From assembly GCF_028553725.1 (NCBI RefSeq), contig NZ_CP067127.1:186001-250000 (forward strand): 64,000 nucleotides of DNA, written 5' to 3'. The translations under genes were made by a program, and so were the position numbers. The notes beneath the pieces were generated by a model. It worked only from the letters and a program-made list of their open reading frames with translations. It made no database searches and had not been told where the DNA came from. Below, piece after piece: positions 1 through 8,188 of the stretch. Numbering within the stretch: position 1 is the first letter of the stretch; each line of letters opens with the position of its first letter. The DNA comes from Paracoccus alcaliphilus. GTDB lineage: Bacteria; Pseudomonadota; Alphaproteobacteria; Rhodobacterales; Rhodobacteraceae.

Positions 1-690
1 CGCATGGCTTGCGTTATCGACAAGGCGCCTGGGGGCGGAAAACAGCTCGTAATCACCGGGTCGATCCAGCACCAGAGCGAATTCCTTTGGGCTGAGGATC
101 GCATCTTGTCCGGCGAAAAACGGCAGTTCCGCATGGGTTTCAGCGACGGCCAGAAAATCCAGAACGCCGTCGCGGCGCATGCGGAACAGATCTGCCGAGA
201 TATCGGTATTGCCCGACAGGCTGAACCGCCCGTCCGCCTCGGCCACCAGTTGCGCCACGACATTCGGGCGCATCCCGACCAGCAGATCAAGCGCGTGGGT
301 ATAGTTGACCGAGATGTAATCCTGCTGCGCCTGCGCGACGTCACTCCAGCGGCCCGCCATGAAAAAGAACTCGCTGACCCTGATATTGTCGGGCAGATCG
401 CCGCGCCGCAGCAGGTCGGCATAGAGCAGTTGCGGATAGGCGCCGAACAGCCGGTCCAATGCCGGCTCCAGAAAGCGCCGCTCGATCCCGCTGCCGGGTT
501 GAGGCCGTTCCAGCGTCAGCGCGGTGAAGATAGACAGTTCGATCCGGGGATCCTCGCAGGCCAGCCGCACCAGCGCATTGGCGATGGATACCGGCTTGCC
601 AAGACCAAGTGGCAGTGCAAGGCGGATCGTGCCGTCGGTCCGCGAAACGATTTCCCGCGCGACGGCATCGGCGTTGTCATGCCGTGTCAT
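1..690 (-). CDS. Acetyl-CoA hydrolase/transferase family protein, C-terminus beyond the window
   Basis: The frame is open from an ATG at 690 to the left edge, giving 230 codons with no stop. After the start the protein reads LALPLGLGKP, then IFTALTLERP, a conserved RFLEPALDRLFGAYP-like stretch and EFFFMAGRW, followed by NVVAQLVAEADG. These resemble the N-terminal half of proteins annotated as acetyl-CoA hydrolase/transferase C-terminal-domain proteins (CoA-transferase fold), which move or hydrolyse acetyl-CoA. The start overlaps the stop of the upstream hydratase/dehydrogenase gene by ATGA, so it is the last visible gene of a beta-oxidation operon, where it could release acetate or recycle CoA. 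The exact reaction cannot be told from the fragment. Confidence 0.8.
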   Translation of the reverse strand, partial: MTRHDNADAVAREIVSRTDGTIRLALPLGLGKPVSIANALVRLACEDPRIELSIFTALTLERPQPGSGIERRFLEPALDRLFGAYPQLLYADLLRRGDLPDNIRVSEFFFMAGRWSDVAQAQQDYISVNYTHALDLLVGMRPNVVAQLVAEADGRFSLSGNTDISADLFRMRRDGVLDFLAVAETHAELPFFAGQDAILSPKEFALVLDRPGDYELFSAPRRLVDNASHA

Positions 691-2750
691 TCGCTCCAAC
701 CCGGATCGGGGCGGAACCTTTCGCCGTGGCGATCCGCCAGTTCGTCCAGCCTGTGCCGGATTTCATTAATACCGCGCGTGTTGGCGTAACGCATCGGCCC
801 GCCCCGGAACGGCGCGAATCCGGTGGCGAAGATCATCGCGCCATCCACCTGATCCGCGTCGCGCGCGATGCCCTTGCGCAGGCATTCCATGCAGGCATCC
901 AGTATCGGCAGGAACAGCCGGTCCTGAAGATCCTCGGGGCCGGTCTGCGCGGTTTCGGGACGCGGCGTGCCGTCCGACCAATCGTAAAAGCCGCGCCCGG
1001 CCTTCTTGCCGGTCTCGCCCGCCTTTACCTTCTTGCGCAGGCGTGGGCTGATCTCGGGTATCGGCTTCTTCAGGGCCAATTTCAGGCTTTCGGCCACGTC
1101 GAGGCAGATATCGAGACCCACCTGATCGGCCAGCGTCACCGGACCCATCGGCATGCCGAAATCGAGGGCGGCGCGGTCGATGACCTCTTTCGGGACACCT
1201 TCGTCCATCAGCACCATCGCCTCCATCAGATAGGAAACCAGCGCGCGATTGACCAGAAAGCCCGGATAGTCGTGCAGCAGCGCGGGCAGTCGGTCGATGG
1301 CCCCGCAGAAGGCCGCAAGGCGGTCCATGACCTCTGGCGCGGTGCTGGCGTGGCCGATGACCTCGACCAGCTGCATCCTGGCGACAGGGTTGAAGAAATG
1401 CAGCCCGGCGAAAAGCGCGGGATCGGGCACCGCGCGGGCCAGTTCCGTCAGCGACAGGCTGGAGGTATTCGTGGCAAGGATCGCATCCTTTCTCATCCGG
1501 CCCGCCGCCTCGCGATGGATCCGGGCCTTCAGGGCCGCGTCCTCGGGGACGGCCTCGATCACCAGATCGGCGCGTGCACAACCGTAACCCTTCGGGTCCG
1601 GCATCAGCCGGTCCAGCGCGTCGCGCGTCTCGATCCCGCCCAGATGGCTGTCGCGGCAGATCTGCGCCGCCTGCCGGATCGCGCGGGCCAGCGCCTTTGG
1701 TTCCAGATCGGCCAAGGTCACGCGCTTGCCCCGGATCGCGGCCCATGCGGCGATGCCCGCGCCCATCTCTCCCGCGCCGATCACATGGACATGGGCGATT
1801 CCGTCATCGCCGCGGCCAGCCTGTTTCAGTCCCTGTTGCAGAAAGAACACCCGGCGCAGGTTCCGCGAGGTTTCGCTGTCCAGCAACCGTGCAAAGCTGG
1901 CGATCTCGGCCTTCTGCATCGCGTTGCGGTCGCCGCCATGTGCCTCCCACAAGTCGATCAGCGCATAGGGCGCAGGGAAATGCGCGGAGGGCGCCTTCTT
2001 CCCGGTCTCGGCACGCATCCGGGTGGCGGCGAGGCTGCGGGCCTTGTGCAAGGCGAGGGCGCGGGATTTCAGCCCCTTCACCGAAGGATCGACCTTGCCG
2101 TCGATGATGGCCTCGACGGCCGCGCGGACATGGCGTTCCCGGGTGACGACATCGACGACGCCCAGCTTTTTCGCCTTTTCGGTATGCGCGGATTTGCCGG
2201 TCAGCATCAGGGTCATCGCCTCGATGGGGTCGATCAGGCCGGTCAGCCGGAACGTGCCGCCAAGACCCGGATGCAGACCCAGATTGACCTCGGGAAAGGC
2301 AAATTTCGCGCCGTCGATGGCGATGCGGTGGTCGCAGGCCAGCGCGATCTCGAACCCCGCGCCAAGGGCCGCGCCATGGATGATGGCGATGGTCGGGCAG
2401 GGCAGGGACGCCAGCCGATCCAGCACCGCATGGCCCTGTTCCAGCAGTTCCACCGCCCCCTGACCGCTGATGCGGTCGAAGCTGTCGATATCCGCGCCCG
2501 CCGCAAAACCGCCGGCCTTGGCCGAGCGGATGACCACCCCGCGCGGCGGGGACCCGGCCAGATCGCGCAGTGCCGCATCAAGGCCGGTCAGCACATCCTC
2601 GGTAACGGTATTGACCGGGCTGGCTTCGCAATCCAGCACCAGCCAGACGATACCGTCGGCCTCGGCCCGTCGCCAGGGATGGGTGGTCTGGTCCGCCGCC
2701 GGGCCAAGCTCCAGCCGCGTTCTGTTCAGGAACTCCATTGCGCTGGTCAT
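687..2750 (-). CDS. fadJ: Bifunctional enoyl-CoA hydratase/3-hydroxyacyl-CoA dehydrogenase (FadJ/FadB type)
   Basis: A 687-residue fusion. The N-terminal third is a crotonase domain with the oxyanion-hole region GADIDSF near residue 85 and the two catalytic glutamates at about E134 (GAGFEIALACD) and E154 (FPEVNLGLHPGLGG). From about residue 320 it is a 3-hydroxyacyl-CoA dehydrogenase with the NAD-binding GAGEMG at 325-330, NTSSLSLTEL and the catalytic-His motif GLHFFNPV. Together these hydrate enoyl-CoA and oxidise the hydroxyacyl-CoA in the cytoplasm. The ATG at 2750 overlaps the thiolase stop (ATGA); an open frame continues upstream but lies inside the thiolase, so 2750 is preferred. Length is close to the family norm of about 700. 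Confidence 0.93.
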   Translation of the reverse strand: MTSAMEFLNRTRLELGPAADQTTHPWRRAEADGIVWLVLDCEASPVNTVTEDVLTGLDAALRDLAGSPPRGVVIRSAKAGGFAAGADIDSFDRISGQGAVELLEQGHAVLDRLASLPCPTIAIIHGAALGAGFEIALACDHRIAIDGAKFAFPEVNLGLHPGLGGTFRLTGLIDPIEAMTLMLTGKSAHTEKAKKLGVVDVVTRERHVRAAVEAIIDGKVDPSVKGLKSRALALHKARSLAATRMRAETGKKAPSAHFPAPYALIDLWEAHGGDRNAMQKAEIASFARLLDSETSRNLRRVFFLQQGLKQAGRGDDGIAHVHVIGAGEMGAGIAAWAAIRGKRVTLADLEPKALARAIRQAAQICRDSHLGGIETRDALDRLMPDPKGYGCARADLVIEAVPEDAALKARIHREAAGRMRKDAILATNTSSLSLTELARAVPDPALFAGLHFFNPVARMQLVEVIGHASTAPEVMDRLAAFCGAIDRLPALLHDYPGFLVNRALVSYLMEAMVLMDEGVPKEVIDRAALDFGMPMGPVTLADQVGLDICLDVAESLKLALKKPIPEISPRLRKKVKAGETGKKAGRGFYDWSDGTPRPETAQTGPEDLQDRLFLPILDACMECLRKGIARDADQVDGAMIFATGFAPFRGGPMRYANTRGINEIRHRLDELADRHGERFRPDPGWSE

Positions 2751-4033
2751 CACGCCACCTCCAGCAGCATCGCGACGCCCTGTCCGCCGCCGATACATTC
2801 GGTGGCGATGCCGCGCCGGTGGCCAAGGCGGCGCATGGCATTGGCCAGATGCAGCACGATCCGGTTGCCGCTGGTGCCGACGGGATGGCCAAGCGAGATC
2901 GCCCCGCCATCGACATTCAGCCGGTCGCGGTCTATCCGCCCGAAGGGCTGCGCAAGCCCCAACACCTCGCGGCAGAAATCCCCGTCCTGCCACGCGGCAA
3001 GGCAGGCCAGCACCTGCGCGGCGAAGGCCTCGTTGATCTCCCACAAGTCAATGTCGTCGCAGGACAGCCCGTGGCGTTGCAGCAATGGCGTGGTGGCCAG
3101 AACCGGGCCAAGCCCCATGATCGAGGGGTCCAACGCCGCCCATTCGCTGTCCACGATCCGCGCAAGGGGCGTCAGCCCGTGACGCCGGACGGCATCTTCC
3201 GAGGCAAGGATGGTCCAGCAGGCACCATCGGTGATCTGGCTGGCATTGCCCGCCGTTACCTTGCCATAAGGCGGCTCGAAGGCGGGCTTCGGTTTGGCCA
3301 GCCCCTTCATGTCGCTGTCGGGACGGACGCCGTCGTCGCGCAGATGGGCGTTGCCGTCGCGGTCGAAGGCCGGCATCACCTCGTCCTCCAACCAGCCCTG
3401 ATCCTGTGCGCGGGCCAGCCGGTGATGGCTGTCCATCGCATAGGCATCGGCGGTTGCACGGTCGATGCCAAAGCGATGGGCCAGAATTTCTGCGGTCTGA
3501 CCCATGTTCAGCGCGGTGATCGGGTCGGTCAGCCCGCGTTCCAGCCCGACGACCGGCTTGAGGAATCCCGGACGGAAGCCGGTCACGGCCGTGGCGCGGG
3601 CGACGGGGCCTTTGGCATTGGCCATGTCGCCGAACCATTCGACCGCCTCCTGCCGCAGCACGAGGGGCGCATGGCTCAGTGCCTCGGTGCCGCCGGCCAG
3701 GATGATGTCGTGGCTGCCCTCGCGGATGTAGCGCAGGGCGGTGTCGATCGACTGCATCCCCGATCCGCAATTGATCTGCACGCTGAAGGCCACGGTGCTG
3801 TCGGGCAGGCCCAGACGCAGCGCGGCCACGCGGGCGGGGTTCATTTCGTCGGCGATGACATTGACGCAGCCGAGGATCACCAACTCGATCAGGTCGGGAT
3901 CAAAGGGCTGCCGCGCCAGCAGGGGCCGGCCGCATTGCACCGCCAGATCGACCGGGGTGAAGGGGCCGGGCCTGCCCCGCGCCTTGAGGAAAGGCGTGCG
4001 CGCGCCATCGACCAGCCAGACGGTCCGGGTCAT
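2750..4033 (-). CDS. Acetyl-CoA C-acyltransferase (thiolase, FadI-like)
   Basis: A 427-residue thiolase that cleaves 3-ketoacyl-CoA to acetyl-CoA and a shortened acyl-CoA. The acyl-accepting cysteine is C89 in INCGSGMQS; the C-terminal catalytic pair is H383 (GHPVGTSG) and C413 (ECIGGGQG). The start overlaps the upstream acyl-CoA dehydrogenase stop by ATGA, and its own stop overlaps the next start in the same way, which indicates translational coupling. Together with the hydratase/dehydrogenase it would form the usual alpha2beta2-type beta-oxidation complex. Assignment to FadI rather than a biosynthetic thiolase rests on context. Confidence 0.93.
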   Translation of the reverse strand: MTRTVWLVDGARTPFLKARGRPGPFTPVDLAVQCGRPLLARQPFDPDLIELVILGCVNVIADEMNPARVAALRLGLPDSTVAFSVQINCGSGMQSIDTALRYIREGSHDIILAGGTEALSHAPLVLRQEAVEWFGDMANAKGPVARATAVTGFRPGFLKPVVGLERGLTDPITALNMGQTAEILAHRFGIDRATADAYAMDSHHRLARAQDQGWLEDEVMPAFDRDGNAHLRDDGVRPDSDMKGLAKPKPAFEPPYGKVTAGNASQITDGACWTILASEDAVRRHGLTPLARIVDSEWAALDPSIMGLGPVLATTPLLQRHGLSCDDIDLWEINEAFAAQVLACLAAWQDGDFCREVLGLAQPFGRIDRDRLNVDGGAISLGHPVGTSGNRIVLHLANAMRRLGHRRGIATECIGGGQGVAMLLEVA

Positions 4034-6261
4034 TGCGTGACCTCCGTTGTGCCGGGAAAGAGGCGCGCAATTTCCTCGGACGTGAAATCATCGACGGCGA
4101 CGACCTGCGCGACCAGATCCTGCATTTCCGTCAACCGCGCCCGTTCCGCGTCAGAGATCACCCCGGACGCCAGCCCGCTGTCGGGATCGTGCCCGGCCTC
4201 GCGCAGCTTCGCCGTCACAGGTTCCAGCGCGACCACGGCGGCGAAGGCGCGGTTCAGCAGGGCGACGCCGCCATGCGCGCAGCCATCGTCCAGCCGCCCG
4301 ATGATCCGGTCGCGGGTGGGTGAGGGTGCAAAGATCAGCCCGGCGCAGCGTTCGACCAGCGCATCATAGGGCGGGCGGGGCGCGCCGCCGGGTAGGGTCA
4401 GGAACCGGCCAAGCGCGGCGGCCCAACGGGCAGGAAAGTTCCGCAGCACCTGATCCAGCGCGCCGCGGATATTCGCGGATCCGCGCGCGGCGGCGTATTC
4501 CAGCAGCGGCAGATCCTCGGGCGACTGGCCGTCGTCGCGCCAGCGTTTCAGCGCGGCAGACAGCAGATACATCTCGGACAGCGCGTCGCCCATGCGGATC
4601 GAGATCATCTCCTTGCGCTTCAGCGCCCCGCCCATGGTCAGAAAGGCCAGTTCCGCGATCAAGGCCATCGCCGCCGACCAACGCGACAATTGCCGATAGA
4701 TCGGTGCCGCCTCGCCCGCATCGTCGGGCGCAGGTGCAAGCCGCCCGCCGGTCCATGCCCGCCACCATGCCCGCCCCGTGGTCCGCAGGGCATGACCGAC
4801 ATGCGCCCAGAAGGCGCGGTCGAAGGCATCCAGGCTTTGTTCCTCGTCCTCGATCTGCAATGCCTGCATCTCGTCCAGCAGATGCGGATGCGCGCGGATC
4901 GAGCCCTGCCCGAAAATGATCAGCGCGCGGGTGACGATATTCGCGCCCTCGACCGTGATGCCGATGGGCACCGCGCGATAGAGCGGCAGCAGATAATTCG
5001 ATGGCCCGTCGATCACCGCCTTGCCGGAATGCACGTCCATCGCGTCATTGACCGCCTCGCGCATCCGCGCCGTGGCATGGGCCTTCATGATCGCGGAAAT
5101 CACCGACAGCGCCCGGCCCTCGTCCAGCCCGGCGCAGGTCAGGCGGCGGGCGGATTCCATCACATAGGCGTCGGTGGCAAGCCGCGCCATCGGCTGCTGG
5201 ACGCCGCCGAACTTGCCGATGGGCAGGTTGAACTGCTGGCGGATGCGGGCATAGGCGCCCGTCACATGGGCCGACACCGAAATCGCCGCGCAACCCATCG
5301 AGGGCAGCGAGATGCCGCGCCCGGCGGCAAGCGCGCTCATCAGCATCATCCAGCCGCGCCCGGCATGGTCGGGCCCGCCGATGATATGGTCCAGCGGGAT
5401 GAAGACATCCGTGCCGGTCGTTGGCCCGTTCATGAACATCGTGGTCGAGGGGATATGCCGCCGCCCGGTTTCCACGCCCGGCAGATCGGTCGGAACCAGC
5501 GCGCAGGTGATGCCGATATCCTCGGTATCGCCCAAGAGCCCGTCCGGATCGCGCAGCTTGAAGGCAAGGCCCAACACCGTGCAGACCGGCGCAAGCGTGA
5601 TGTAGCGCTTGGCCCAGTTCAAGCGGATGCCCAACACCTCTTGCCCGTCCCACATCCCCTTTTCCACGATGCCCTCGTCGCGCATGGCCGAGGCGTCCGA
5701 CCCGGCTTCGGCGCTGGTCAACCCGAAGGCGGGCAGTTCGCGGCCATCGGCCAGCCGGGGCAGCCAGTATTCCTTTTGCGCATCGGTGCCGAATTGGTGC
5801 AAAAGCTCGCCCGGACCCAGCGAATTCGGGACCATCACCGTCACCGCCGCCGCGACGGACCGCGTCGAGATATAGCGCACCACCTCAGAATGGGCGAAGG
5901 CCGAAAAGCCCAAACCGCCATGTTCCTTGCCGATGATCATCCCGAAAAAGCGGTGCTGGCGCAGATGCCGCCAGATTTCCGGCGGCAGGTCGGCATCGGA
6001 CTGGTTCACCTGCCAGTCGTCGATCATGGCGCAAAATTCGCGGCAGGGGCCGTCGATGAAGGCCTGTTCCTCCGGGGTCAGTTCCGGGGCCGCCGTCGCA
6101 TGCAGCCTGCCCCAGTCGGGATTGCCGGAAAACAGCTCTGCCTCCCACCAGACCTCGCCCGCGCCAAGCGCCTCGGCCTCTGTCGCGGACAGTTGCGGCA
6201 GGGCGCGCTTCGCCCATCTGCGGATCGGGCGGGTGATACGGTTCCTGCGAAATCCAGCCAT
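4030..6261 (-). CDS. fadE: Acyl-CoA dehydrogenase, long FadE type
   Basis: A 743-residue flavoprotein dehydrogenase, longer than ordinary acyl-CoA dehydrogenases and of the FadE size class, with a C-terminal extension. Family signatures include GMIIGKEHGGLGFSAFAHSE, the flavin/substrate loop FGLTSAEAGSDA near residue 200 and WAKRYITLAPV. It carries out the first oxidation of beta-oxidation. The ATG at 6261 is chosen because AAGGAGG stands four bases upstream; an in-frame ATG at 6282 precedes that ribosome site. It is the first gene of the four-gene operon. Confidence 0.92.
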   Translation of the reverse strand: MAGFRRNRITRPIRRWAKRALPQLSATEAEALGAGEVWWEAELFSGNPDWGRLHATAAPELTPEEQAFIDGPCREFCAMIDDWQVNQSDADLPPEIWRHLRQHRFFGMIIGKEHGGLGFSAFAHSEVVRYISTRSVAAAVTVMVPNSLGPGELLHQFGTDAQKEYWLPRLADGRELPAFGLTSAEAGSDASAMRDEGIVEKGMWDGQEVLGIRLNWAKRYITLAPVCTVLGLAFKLRDPDGLLGDTEDIGITCALVPTDLPGVETGRRHIPSTTMFMNGPTTGTDVFIPLDHIIGGPDHAGRGWMMLMSALAAGRGISLPSMGCAAISVSAHVTGAYARIRQQFNLPIGKFGGVQQPMARLATDAYVMESARRLTCAGLDEGRALSVISAIMKAHATARMREAVNDAMDVHSGKAVIDGPSNYLLPLYRAVPIGITVEGANIVTRALIIFGQGSIRAHPHLLDEMQALQIEDEEQSLDAFDRAFWAHVGHALRTTGRAWWRAWTGGRLAPAPDDAGEAAPIYRQLSRWSAAMALIAELAFLTMGGALKRKEMISIRMGDALSEMYLLSAALKRWRDDGQSPEDLPLLEYAAARGSANIRGALDQVLRNFPARWAAALGRFLTLPGGAPRPPYDALVERCAGLIFAPSPTRDRIIGRLDDGCAHGGVALLNRAFAAVVALEPVTAKLREAGHDPDSGLASGVISDAERARLTEMQDLVAQVVAVDDFTSEEIARLFPGTTEVTQ

Positions 6262-6601
6262 GACGCCTCCTTCATGGCTCAACAGCGCCCGAGAAAGCAG
6301 GGTTCCATGCCTGCCGTCCGGTCATGCGGGGTTTCCGGAACGTCCGACCGGGCGATGTCCGTCGGCAAGCCAACACCTCGCGGACCCCACAAACGGAAAG
6401 GTTGGCGGCGGGACGGGGCTGTGTCATGGCAAAGTCGTCGCTGAATTCCACCGCGCAGATGCCGCCCGTGGTCCTGTTCATTGCCAGATGCGCCTTGCGA
6501 TACTGGCGTCGGCGATGTGTACCATGCTGGCGCGCAAGCCATTCGTCATCGCCGTGGCGACGCCTGGACGGATGACACAACAGCATCATCGTCCCAAGCC
6601 G
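6262..6601. other. Upstream region of the beta-oxidation operon
   Basis: About 340 bases between the fadE start and the terminator of the YncE-like gene. Short open frames exist on both strands but none has a convincing ribosome site or recognisable protein motif. It should hold the promoter of the beta-oxidation operon; no clear operator palindrome was found. Confidence 0.5.
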
Positions 6602-6630
6602 TAACCGGGAGGCGTTATGCCCCCCGGTTA
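6602..6630 (-). terminator. Hairpin downstream of the YncE-like gene
   Basis: TAACCGGG (6602-6609) pairs with CCCGGTTA (6623-6630); an inner GGC/GCC extends the stem. It sits 15 bases after the stop of the minus-strand propeller gene. There is no long T-run, so termination strength is uncertain. Confidence 0.5.
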
Positions 6631-6645
6631 TGGCTGCCGGATCGC

Positions 6646-8055
6646 CTAGCGGGCAACAGCGGTGATGCGCCAGATGCGGTCGCCGTTCGGATCGTCCTGT
6701 CCCTGCGACTTGTTCACCGCCCAGACATTGCCCTTGCCATCGGCGCGCACATGGTTCGGATAGGAACCCGCCTCCAGATTGGCCACGATCTCGCCATCGG
6801 TATTCACGACCGTGATCGTGCCGGCGCCGCGATTGGCGACGAAGGCCCGGCGGCTGACCGGCTCGAACGCGACGCTCAGCGCCCCCGCGCCGACCGTGAC
6901 GTCATGCAGGACTTCGCCGGTTTCCTCGCTGACGATCAGCAGGTTGTCGGATGCCTGCGACGCCACGAAGATCAGCCCGTCCTGCGGGTCATAGGCCGCG
7001 TCCGATGATGCCTTGGCGCCGGGCAGCGGCAGCACGCGAACCTCGCCGCTGTCCAGATCGACCACCGCGACCTCCGGCGTGTTGAGACTGGCCGAGAACA
7101 GCTTGCCCGCTTCGGGATAGACGGCGATGCTGCGTGCGCCGAACTCTTCGCCGCGCACCGTCGAGGTGATCTCGATCGGCTCCAGCGGCTCCAGGCTGTT
7201 GGTGTCGAAAACGTTGATCGCCTTGGTGAAGCTGGTGCTGACATAGGCGCGGCCGCGGCCCTCGTCGATCACCACATCGCGCGGATGGGTGACGGAACCG
7301 GAATCGAACTGCTTGACCAGCGACAGATCGTCCTTGTCATAGACCGCAAGGCTGTCCTGACGGGTCGTCGTGGCCCAGACATGGCCATTGGTGTCGTCCA
7401 CCCAGACGCCATAAACCCCGAACAGCCCGCCATCGCTGCCGTCGGGACGCGCGGGGGCTGCGGGCGGCGTGGCGCGCCCGACGATTTCCAGCGTTTCGGG
7501 GCTCAGCTTGACCAGTTCGGATTGCGAAATCGGCGGTCGCCCGACCGACGAGGTCACATAAAGCGCGTCCGAGGATTCGTTATAGATCACCTGATAGAGA
7601 CCGGGCACGACGGGCTGGCTGGCGATCTCGAACAGGTCTTCGCCCGAAAGCGGGACCTGGGGCGAGACCTTCAGCTCGAACACGGTCGCAGCGGCGGGGT
7701 TTTCGGCGATGGCGACGATGGGTTGCAGGCCGAGCGCCGCCTCTTCATCGACGGTCAGGTCGAAACTGACCTCACCTTCGTCATTGGCGATCAGCGGGCC
7801 GTCCGGGTTCAGCACCGTGTTGCCACGCATCAGCGTGATCTCCTGACCCGGGATCAGCCCGTAACCCGAGATCGTGGCCGCGCTGCCCGGATAGATCGCG
7901 GTGCCGCCGGATGGCGCTGCATACAGGCCGCCGGTGAATTCTTCCGCGACAGGGGTGTACGGGCTTTGCGCAAGAACGGGGGCCGCCAGCGACAGCGCCA
8001 GTGCCGAGGCGCCGACCAGCCTGCGGATGGGAAGGCGAAGATTTCCGTTCATCAT
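6646..8055 (-). CDS. Secreted YncE-like beta-propeller protein
   Basis: About 469 residues starting with a signal peptide (basic LRLPIRRLVG, then a hydrophobic stretch ending APVLAQS). Residues of about 30-140 look like an immunoglobulin-like strand-rich domain (YPGSAATISGYGLIPGQ), and the rest carries repeating blades such as GHVWATTTRQDSLAVYD, GRAYVSTSFTKAINVFD and RRAFVANRGAGTITVVN, the YVTN/YncE propeller pattern. Two tandem ATGs at 8055 and 8052 follow AGGAG; either could start. In E. coli yncE neighbours a TonB-dependent receptor gene, and here a receptor lies 133 bases upstream on the same strand, so a periplasmic partner role in substrate capture is an inference. Confidence 0.85.
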   Translation of the reverse strand: MMNGNLRLPIRRLVGASALALSLAAPVLAQSPYTPVAEEFTGGLYAAPSGGTAIYPGSAATISGYGLIPGQEITLMRGNTVLNPDGPLIANDEGEVSFDLTVDEEAALGLQPIVAIAENPAAATVFELKVSPQVPLSGEDLFEIASQPVVPGLYQVIYNESSDALYVTSSVGRPPISQSELVKLSPETLEIVGRATPPAAPARPDGSDGGLFGVYGVWVDDTNGHVWATTTRQDSLAVYDKDDLSLVKQFDSGSVTHPRDVVIDEGRGRAYVSTSFTKAINVFDTNSLEPLEPIEITSTVRGEEFGARSIAVYPEAGKLFSASLNTPEVAVVDLDSGEVRVLPLPGAKASSDAAYDPQDGLIFVASQASDNLLIVSEETGEVLHDVTVGAGALSVAFEPVSRRAFVANRGAGTITVVNTDGEIVANLEAGSYPNHVRADGKGNVWAVNKSQGQDDPNGDRIWRITAVAR

Positions 8056-8188
8056 GTTCTCCTGATTGGATGGATGGATTGCAGGCTTGACCGATTGTTC
8101 GGGCTGGCTTCGCTGCGATGCAGCAGTAGGTTTCCGACCGAAATTGTCAACCATCTGACTTCGGGTGGGTGTGTTCGTCGCCCTCGCG

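Noticed and set aside
609..3182. Long plus-strand open frame of over 850 codons across the left end
   Set aside because: It is antisense to the FadJ-like and thiolase genes, has arginine/histidine/glutamine-rich shadow composition and no domain, whereas the minus-strand genes show full catalytic motifs and ATGA coupling.
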